Shown here piece after piece: positions 7,001-10,599 of a DNA stretch of 10,599 bases. Where the stretch lies: positions 1 to 10,599 of the forward strand of contig JAITNU010000097.1 in the NCBI GenBank assembly GCA_031290325.1, in the 5' to 3' direction. Both the position numbers and the translations under genes were made by a program. Position 1 is the first letter of the stretch; each line of letters starts with the position of its first letter. The DNA comes from Treponema sp. Lineage in GTDB: Bacteria; Spirochaetota; Spirochaetia; Treponematales; Breznakiellaceae. A model generated the notes under the pieces. It did not search any database, had not been told where the DNA came from, and saw only the letters and a program-made list of their open reading frames with translations.

Positions 7001-7670
7001 CATAGTCAAAGCCATAAAGCTCTATCACACCCAGAAGGGCGATCAGATGGCCTTTGTTACCCTGACCGATTATAACGGCAGTCTGGAGCTGACCTTTTTT
7101 CCAAGAGTATGGAAAGACGCGGAATCCCTGGTTACGGTGGACCGGATCATCGCCCTCAAGGGGCGGCTCGATCACTCCCAGAAACGGGACCGTCCCAACT
7201 TCCTCGTAGAGACCCTCCTGGACCTGGATCAACTGGAAACGGCGGCAAAGACCAGTCAGAAAAAGCCCGTTGCCAAGGCCGGTTCTAAGAAGTCTGCTAT
7301 AAAAGACGACCTGTCAAAGCCGGATGAAAAGGCCGCCTCTAAAAAGCCGGTAGAAAAGGGTGGTTCAGGAAAGCAGGCTGCGGACAAGCGTACACCAGAA
7401 CAGCCAGTTGTTGAAAAGGCCCCTGAGCAATCCTACCGGGAGGTCCATATACGCATCCACCCAAACGCCGCAGAACAAGAGAAGGCCCTCTATCCCTTAC
7501 GGGACCTGCTTATCGAGCAATCCGGCCCCTGTACGGTGTTTATCCACCTTCCCCTTGGGGAAGCGGAAACGGTGATCCGGACCACCTCGCAGATCTCCGC
7601 TACTGCGGATACTGCTGCGCTTGATTCCCTCTCCCAGTGTGCCGGGGTCGCCCAGGTCTGGGCTGAGTGA
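4059..7670 (+). CDS. dnaE: DNA polymerase III alpha subunit
   Basis: The replicative polymerase, 1203 residues. The start at MSDFVHLHVHTDYSLLDG matches the family N terminus; an in-frame ATG at 3972 would add 29 unconserved residues. The PHP domain (about 1-270) carries H8, H10, D17, H42, E67, H89, C139, D207 and H209, the complete metal set. The palm has GPGRGSGAGS, PDFDVDFC with D401 and D403, and MDFLGLKTL with D552, the three catalytic aspartates. Further on are YRPGPMDYIPQF, YQEQVMQVAQQIAGYSLG and GYGFNKSHAAAYS. An OB fold runs from about 977 (YTLVGIVKAIKLYHT). A Lys/Ala/Pro-rich linker covers about 1060-1124, then a C-terminal domain like the tau-binding region ends the protein. The AAGGAGG site lies 21 bases before the ATG, unusually far. 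It is the last gene of the operon, with a terminator right behind. Confidence 0.97.
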   Translation: MSDFVHLHVHTDYSLLDGAASVETLAAKAASLGMKHLAITDHGNMFGVLKFRDACEKKGIHPIIGSEFYMAPGSRFKKSGSEHGNKYYHLVLLARNGEGYQTLIKLSSYSYTEGFYYKPRIDEELLVKYHEGLIGLSACVAGEIPSLILDGNLNAAEKRARWFRDLLGEDNFYLELQDHRLGIQKKANPAIIDLAKRTGIPLVVTNDIHYLEREDAPAQDILLCISTQKKRSEEKRMRFETDEFYFKTGDEMAALFPDYPEAVSNTVRIAEQCVTEIPKPGPLLPDFEIPQGFSDANEYLRHLTMEGLVQRYPDRVEAVRERAEYELDVIIKMGFTGYFLIVADFINWAKEHGIAVGPGRGSGAGSIVAYSLKITNIDPLKYNLLFERFLNPERVSMPDFDVDFCNEGREEVIDYVTKKYGQNRVGQIVTFGTLKARAVIKDVARVLEISLDESNMIAKLIPEDPKMTLAKAFEQEPRLKELEGDPKYQELFTVARRLEGKNRHSSLHAAGIVIGKTDLTDYVPLCWDPKTKAVASQYTMDLIEDQGLVKMDFLGLKTLDLIKNTEDLVRRRGGKYAHFSIDSISDTDETTYRMLGEGKSAGVFQFESGGMQKILKDAQPGKIEDLIALNALYRPGPMDYIPQFIESKWGRQAIEYPDPCLKDILEETYGVIVYQEQVMQVAQQIAGYSLGQADILRRAMGKKKKEVMVKEKEKFIAGATARGFKERDADRIFDILIPFAGYGFNKSHAAAYSVVAYQTAYLKANFPAEFMAANLTNEISHPDKLPVYIDEARKMGLSIDPPDINRSEGYFSVVDGRIVYGFMGIKGLGDGPATEIGTCREAGPYKDFMDFLNRVTIKTVGKKVVELLIQTGAFDGFGMHRSTLVENLERAVEWAQKIKDAKQFGQASLFDATDEKEYPDFDFEESPEWDRMEKLRIENELLGFYFSGHPMDDYKAAWEQNVTLDLAHYEDAADTMYTLVGIVKAIKLYHTQKGDQMAFVTLTDYNGSLELTFFPRVWKDAESLVTVDRIIALKGRLDHSQKRDRPNFLVETLLDLDQLETAAKTSQKKPVAKAGSKKSAIKDDLSKPDEKAASKKPVEKGGSGKQAADKRTPEQPVVEKAPEQSYREVHIRIHPNAAEQEKALYPLRDLLIEQSGPCTVFIHLPLGEAETVIRTTSQISATADTAALDSLSQCAGVAQVWAE

Positions 7671-7701
7671 GGGAAGGAATGAGAAATTAATAGGACCAGA
7701 T

Positions 7702-7739
7702 GATCCTTTGGGGCGGCATCCCAGAGGATCGATTTTTTT
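7702..7739 (+). terminator. Rho-independent terminator after dnaE
   Basis: GATCCTTTGGG (7702-7712) pairs with CCCAGAGGATC (7720-7730) over 11 bp with one T-G wobble and a 7-base loop. Seven T residues follow at 7733-7739. It begins about 30 bases after the dnaE stop and closes the operon. Confidence 0.92.
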
Positions 7740-7800
7740 GAAAAATTTAATAAATTCCTGTCCAGGGGGTATAGACGTTTTCAAAAGAAATTACAATTTG

Positions 7801-7932
7801 TCAACTTATTGGGGGCTCTAAATGATTTTTATATAAAGGAGTATATCCCAGTTCCCCATCCCCATCGATATGGCCATTAAAGAAAAATATAACATTATTT
7901 TCATCTTTTACGCCTTCGCGGTCTGACCGGTA
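7801..7932 (-). pseudogene. Fragment: C-terminal end of an unidentified protein
   Basis: On the minus strand a frame without its own start reads YRSDREGVKDENN, then VIFFFNGHIDGDGELGY and TPLYKNHLEPPIS before TGA at 7801. The frame is open back to 7962, but upstream of 7932 it is A/T homopolymer coding only Phe, Leu, Ile and Lys. The composition and slightly higher GC than the flanks suggest the tail of a former gene. There is no ATG, no ribosome site, and I do not recognise the family. It may also be chance. Confidence 0.3.
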
Positions 7933-8330
7933 CAAAAAAATAAATAAAAATGCAAATTTTTTTCAAAGTGCTTGATAAAAAAAATAAAAGTGTTATATAT
8001 TAAAAAGGACTCAAACGAATACCGAATGGTATATCATACTGTAAGTGTTAAGGTCTCGTAGCTTGTAAAAAATGCCGGAAAGCAAAAACAGGCGTTTTGT
8101 TGTCAGTTTTGGTAAGAGTGGTATTTGCAAACAGAAATTCAAGTTTATAGGGGAGTGTGGAATTGAAGACTAAAGACATATATGCCTATAGAGAGCAGAT
8201 AGCGTTTTTTCTGCGTCTAGGTATGGTTTTGCCCCTTGTAATGTATACCCCCATACAAAATACATACGTTAAGTATTTTTTCCGTCAGGCGCATTCCCGG
8301 TTATCACCGTCATTTTTCCCCCCAAACCAA
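7933..8330. other. AT-rich intergenic stretch with a possible promoter
   Basis: No convincing gene. TTGATA (7972-7977), an 18-bp spacer and TATATT (7996-8001) make a good plus-strand promoter. ATACC-GAAT-GGTAT (8019-8032) is a small hairpin in the presumed leader. A frame from TTG 8163, with GGGGAG seven bases upstream, runs in phase into the signal-peptide ORF at 8388, but its composition is not convincingly coding. Confidence 0.4.
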
Positions 8331-8367
8331 GGCCCTGGCTCAATTGTATGGATTGGGCCGTTTTTTT
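8331..8367 (+). terminator. Possible terminator or attenuator upstream of the signal-peptide ORF
   Basis: GGCCC (8331-8335) pairs with GGGCC (8355-8359). An alternative inner pairing of CTCAAT with ATTGGG is also possible. A run of seven T residues at 8361-8367 follows. It ends about 20 bases before the start of the next ORF, so it could end an upstream transcript or attenuate it. Confidence 0.4.
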
Positions 8368-8387
8368 ATATTTCAAGAGGAGTTTAT

Positions 8388-8513
8388 ATGAAAAAGCAAT
8401 GCATGTTTTTGGGAACGCTGGCTGGGGTTGCAACCCTCGCGCTGGCAGGGGCTGCGGCGCCTATACCCGCCACAAGCGCAAAGGAATACAAAATCAGCGA
8501 TAAGGGATCATAA
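8388..8513 (+). CDS. Small exported peptide, essentially a signal peptide (probable truncated gene)
   Basis: A 41-residue product starting at ATG 8388, with AGAGGAG (8376-8382) five bases upstream. It begins MKKQ, continues with the hydrophobic core CMFLGTLAGVATLALAGAAA, and has plausible signal peptidase I sites after AAA (residue 24) or TSA (residue 31). Only KEYKISDKGS would remain, so it is either a tiny secreted peptide or the N terminus of a lost secreted protein. The same frame reopens downstream (Y-S-G-N-T-D-F-V-F-Y at about 8577-8606) after several stops, which favours decay. The ribosome site and signal are intact, so the peptide may still be made. The stop TAA shares its last base with the ATG of the next short ORF. 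Confidence 0.5.
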   Translation: MKKQCMFLGTLAGVATLALAGAAAPIPATSAKEYKISDKGS

Positions 8514-8593
8514 TGAAAAGATCGATTTTGAGCGTTTTAGGCTGTGCAGATGTACCCCAGGGGGATATGCGCCCTGTATTCCGGGAATACTGA
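8513..8593 (+). CDS. Hypothetical 26-residue ORF coupled by TAATG
   Basis: Reads MKRSILSVLGCADVPQGDMR then PVFREY. It starts at 8513 inside the TAATG overlap with the preceding stop, and AAGGGA (8502-8507) lies five bases before the ATG. The product has no recognisable family. The coupling and ribosome site allow translation, but the length and surrounding decay make a broken gene as likely. A hairpin CAGGG...CCCTG (8558-8576) lies inside it. Confidence 0.25.
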   Translation: MKRSILSVLGCADVPQGDMRPVFREY

Positions 8594-8632
8594 TTTTGTA
8601 TTTTACAACCATAATTTGGTAGTAAAAAAAAT

Positions 8633-8671
8633 ACCTGTATAGGTGTTTATAAAAGTCTACGGACTATAAAC
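8633..8671 (+). promoter_or_regulatory. Two abutting RNA hairpins, the second with a UACG tetraloop
   Basis: ACCT-GTAT-AGGT (8633-8644) is directly followed by GTTTAT...ATAAAC (8645-8671). Inside the latter, AGTC-TACG-GACT forms a C(UACG)G tetraloop, an exceptionally stable loop type, with a 3-base A bulge between stems. The AAAGGAG ribosome site of the 11-residue leader starts two bases later. There is no T-run, so this is not a terminator. Confidence 0.5.
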
Positions 8672-8686
8672 GAAAGGAGAGTGAAA

Positions 8687-8722
8687 ATGATTAAGAAAAA
8701 TGGAGGAAAAGATGGACGGTAG
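8687..8722 (+). CDS. Possible 11-residue leader peptide
   Basis: ATG 8687 follows AAAGGAG (8673-8679) and encodes MIKKNGGKDGR before TAG. It overlaps the start of the next small ORF in another frame, so translation of the two could be coupled. The strong ribosome site is the only support; no amino acid run typical of attenuation leaders is present. Confidence 0.3.
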   Translation: MIKKNGGKDGR

Positions 8723-8861
8723 TCCGGTTTTGGTATTAAAAGAATTCAAATTAAATGAAAAGGAAAATGAATTCTTAATAATTAAGGGGAGAATATCCGC
8801 CGGATTCAACAAGCAAGTGCAACGCTTGTATAATTGGCAAAAACCTCAGCAGGCATTTTAA
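8712..8861 (+). pseudogene. Truncated small protein of unknown family
   Basis: ATG 8712 has GGAGG (8702-8706) five bases upstream; ATG 8700 in the same frame is an alternative. The 49 residues read MDGSPVLVLKEFKLNEKENE, then FLIIKGRISAG, and continue as NKQVQRLYNWQKPQQAF to the stop at 8861. The first 35 residues alternate like beta strands and resemble the N terminus of a longer domain (V-L-K-E-F-K-L-N ... L-I-I-K-G-R). The rest is basic and of different character, and the end falls exactly in an 11-bp direct repeat bordering a GC-rich element. I therefore suspect a gene cut by recombination. The family is not identified. Confidence 0.4.
8805..8834 (+). promoter_or_regulatory. Possible promoter for the CsgG/LRR gene
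   Basis: TATAAT (8829-8834) is a perfect -10. TTCAAC (8805-8810) 18 bases upstream is a weak -35 (three of six). Transcripts from here would carry the GC-rich foldable element at 8860-8962 in their leader before the gene at 9006. Confidence 0.3.
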
Positions 8862-8973
8862 ATAATGGCGCATGACCGCACACGCCACGCCGCAGTAGCG
8901 GCTTGGTGTATGCAGCCAGAACGTCAAACGAAAGTATGCCGCCAGCCGTGCGTTATCGGCGGGCAGGCATTTT
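8849..8973. repeat. GC-rich foldable element flanked by 11-bp direct repeats
   Basis: GCAGGCATTTT occurs at 8849-8859 and again at 8963-8973. The DNA between is far richer in GC than its surroundings. It contains a long hairpin: GCACACGCCAC-GCCGC (8878-8893), loop AGTA, and GCGGC-TTGGTGTATGC (8898-8913). A 12-bp direct repeat GTATGC(A/C)GCCAG lies at 8908-8919 and 8934-8945. An outer pairing is possible, ATGAC-C-GCAC (8872-8881) with GTGC-GTTAT (8948-8956), with one extrahelical C. The layout recalls a small mobile repeat or an integron attC-like site; a canonical attC core (GTTRRRY) is not present. Confidence 0.55.
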
Positions 8974-9005
8974 CCACCTGAAAGCTAATTAAGGAGACAT
9001 ATTAC

Positions 9006-10599
9006 ATGAAGAAAAAAATTGTTGCGCTGGGTATTTTAGGCGCGTTGCTGATTTCAAGCGCTGTCTATGCGCAGAATTACTGGACGGGTACTGGAGGCAG
9101 GAGTGTGAACTTGGCTGTTCTTAGCCCCACTCCCAGTGGGCTTAGTGAGGATCAAGCATACCTCCCGACTATGGTTCAGGGCGTTTTTGTTACCGACCTG
9201 AAAAAGTACTCCGCGATGACAGTGATCGACCGGGAGAACCTCGAGAAAGTGCTTAAAGAGACCGAGAGCGGTATTTATAGAGAGGAGGATTTTGTAAAGC
9301 TGGGTGATATAAATGCTGACCATGTTCTGAGAGGCAGCCTCACAAAAACTTCAAGCGGATTTTCGTTACAAATACAAATTACCGGTTTAAAAGACGGAAA
9401 AATCAAAGCCTCGTATAGCGGCACTTGCACCATCGCCGAATTTGACAACTATGTCGCGATAAAAAGGGCGACACTTGATTTGCTGGGGCAGATGGGCATC
9501 ACGTTGACAGGCCCAGCCAGGGCGGAACTGCAACAAGCGGCCGCCCAGCAAACCATTCAGGGACAAACGGCGCTTGCTCAGGGAATTGTTGCCCAGCGTA
9601 ACGGTACCGAAATAATAGCCAATTCCTATTACTATCAGGCCAAAGTTTTCGACCCCTCCTTGCTGGAAGCGGCGAACCGCAGCTCGGTAATGACCGCCAA
9701 CATTAGCAGCGGTAACATACGCGACGACACCCGTAACGAGATGTCATGGCGTAGGGACTGGCTTGCCCGGCTTACCGAGACCGAGCAGTATTTAGCCAAT
9801 TTGTTTATGTCGTCCACCCCGCCTTACGGACTGTTTTATCTTACCGCGCTGGAGCGGGGAAGCGTTGACTATGCGAAAGAAACGACATCCCTCAGTTTCA
9901 AGGTAAATCTTCATGCCTTTTCGACATGGTTTGATTTGGTTCCCGCAGAGGTGTTACAGGCGGTCCGTAACGGACTGGACGCCACAATAAGAAAAAACGA
10001 TTGGGGGCTTGGCAGTTGGCCCCGGCAAACGGTAACTAACCTTAACCCCTTTCAGAACCGGAGGAACGAATTCGCCGTCATTTTTGAACTGGTGAACGAC
10101 AAAAAGGAGGTGATAGGCAAGCAAAGCATTACCCTCCGGGGCAACTGTAGTTTCAATTTTTCTTCCGCGAGTAATGTTTCCCTGAATTACCCTCAGGAAA
10201 ACAATTTCCAGACGGTTACGTTCAGCGCCGTGAACGCGAACAAAATAACAGATACCCTGATGATACGGGTAGCCAGTGTAAACGGCGCTAGTCCGCAAAC
10301 GGTAACGCGGAACGGCAGTCTTCAAATAACGGCACTGGGCGCGTTCCCACCGTTATATTTCGAACTCAGCAGTGCGGGGGTAATTACCAAGTATACCGGT
10401 AGCGGGGGAAATGTTGTTATTCCGGCTGCCATTTGGGGCGTGCCGGTTAAAATCGGGACATCTGGCACAGAAGTATTTCAGAAAAAGAGGATTACCACTG
10501 TTACCATACTGGACGGCGTTACCAGCATTGGGGAGAGTGCTTTTTACAGTTGCGAAAGCCTGACGAGAGTTACCATACCGGATAGCGTTACCAGCATCG
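9006..10599 (+). CDS. Secreted CsgG-like protein with BspA-type leucine-rich repeats, cut by the window edge
   Basis: Open for 531 codons from ATG 9006 to the right edge, with AAGGAG (8991-8996) upstream. Residues 1-22 (MKKKIVALGILGALLISSAV then YA) form a signal peptide cleaved before Q23. Residues about 34-170 resemble the CsgG/TolB-like fold: NLAVLSP, VTDLKKYSAMTVIDRENLEK, a Glu-rich helix, LGDINADHVLRGSL and ATLDLLGQMG. Residues about 175-245 are helical and repeat-like (GQTALAQGIVAQRNGTE, YYYQAKVFDPSLLEAANRSS). A long beta-rich region follows. From residue 496, LRR_5/BspA repeats begin: ITTVTILDGVTSIGESAF, then the next TRVTIPDSVTSI, with a 23-residue period. Such proteins are exported and probably surface-exposed adhesins or envelope binders. 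The C-terminal repeats continue outside the window. Confidence 0.85.
   Translation, partial: MKKKIVALGILGALLISSAVYAQNYWTGTGGRSVNLAVLSPTPSGLSEDQAYLPTMVQGVFVTDLKKYSAMTVIDRENLEKVLKETESGIYREEDFVKLGDINADHVLRGSLTKTSSGFSLQIQITGLKDGKIKASYSGTCTIAEFDNYVAIKRATLDLLGQMGITLTGPARAELQQAAAQQTIQGQTALAQGIVAQRNGTEIIANSYYYQAKVFDPSLLEAANRSSVMTANISSGNIRDDTRNEMSWRRDWLARLTETEQYLANLFMSSTPPYGLFYLTALERGSVDYAKETTSLSFKVNLHAFSTWFDLVPAEVLQAVRNGLDATIRKNDWGLGSWPRQTVTNLNPFQNRRNEFAVIFELVNDKKEVIGKQSITLRGNCSFNFSSASNVSLNYPQENNFQTVTFSAVNANKITDTLMIRVASVNGASPQTVTRNGSLQITALGAFPPLYFELSSAGVITKYTGSGGNVVIPAAIWGVPVKIGTSGTEVFQKKRITTVTILDGVTSIGESAFYSCESLTRVTIPDSVTSI
10500..10599 (+). repeat. Start of a 69-bp in-frame LRR repeat array
   Basis: GTTACCATAC recurs at 10500 and 10569, and GTTACCAGCATT recurs as GTTACCAGCATC at the same offset. 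The unit is 69 bp (23 codons), the period of BspA-type leucine-rich repeats. The array is cut off after about one and a half units. Confidence 0.8.

Noticed and set aside
8157..8387. Upstream extension making a 118-residue ORF ending at 8513
   Set aside because: It runs in frame through a T-run hairpin and into a complete ribosome site, ATG and signal peptide; its own residues show no coding character, and the GTG nearly touches its ribosome site.
8872..8956. A tRNA-like or canonical attC reading of the GC-rich element
   Set aside because: No T-loop or anticodon pattern is seen, and GTTATCG does not fit the GTTRRRY attC core; kept only as a foldable element with attC as a hypothesis.
1..10599. 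CRISPR array
   Set aside because: No evenly spaced identical repeats with unique spacers; the only regular repeat is the coding 69-bp LRR unit at the right edge.

Overview
The window looks like the chromosome of a host-associated spirochaete, most likely a Treponema of the termite-gut type. The pointers are a DnaE-family replicase next to envelope proteins of treponemal character, an excisionase-type HTH fused to a PTS EIIA domain, and at the right edge a secreted CsgG-like protein that runs into BspA-type leucine-rich repeats. The core genes have moderate to high GC, while the flanks are AT-rich and decayed. Genus is an inference from gene content; no rRNA is present to confirm it.

Left flank (1-730): an edge-truncated brnT-type toxin gene on the minus strand has a 17-bp tandem duplication over its ribosome binding site. 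It faces away from a remnant of the ferrous iron permease gene feoB, of which mainly a C-terminal segment survives. A small gene for a FeoB-associated Cys-rich membrane protein overlaps the remnant, and a hairpin terminator closes the unit.

Core (720-7740): two minus-strand genes (HTH-EIIA regulator and cytidine deaminase cdd) each have a recognisable promoter element. A strong sigma70-like promoter points the other way and overlaps the cdd -10 box. It probably drives a three-gene operon: a membrane-anchored beta-propeller-like protein, an exported M23-like protein that has lost its zinc ligands, and dnaE (DNA polymerase III alpha). The operon ends at a strong rho-independent terminator at 7702-7739. 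DnaE keeps the full set of PHP metal ligands and carries a Lys/Ala/Pro-rich linker before its C-terminal domain.

Right accessory zone (7740-10599): about 1.2 kb of AT-rich DNA holds small or broken ORFs: a minus-strand C-terminal fragment, a 41-residue product that is almost only a signal peptide, a 26-residue ORF coupled to it, an 11-residue leader and a truncated 49-residue ORF. Between them lie structured RNA or DNA elements, including paired hairpins with a UACG tetraloop and a GC-rich foldable element flanked by 11-bp direct repeats. This looks like a recombination-prone or cassette-like region. It leads into a large intact gene, open to the right edge, for a secreted CsgG-like/LRR surface protein.
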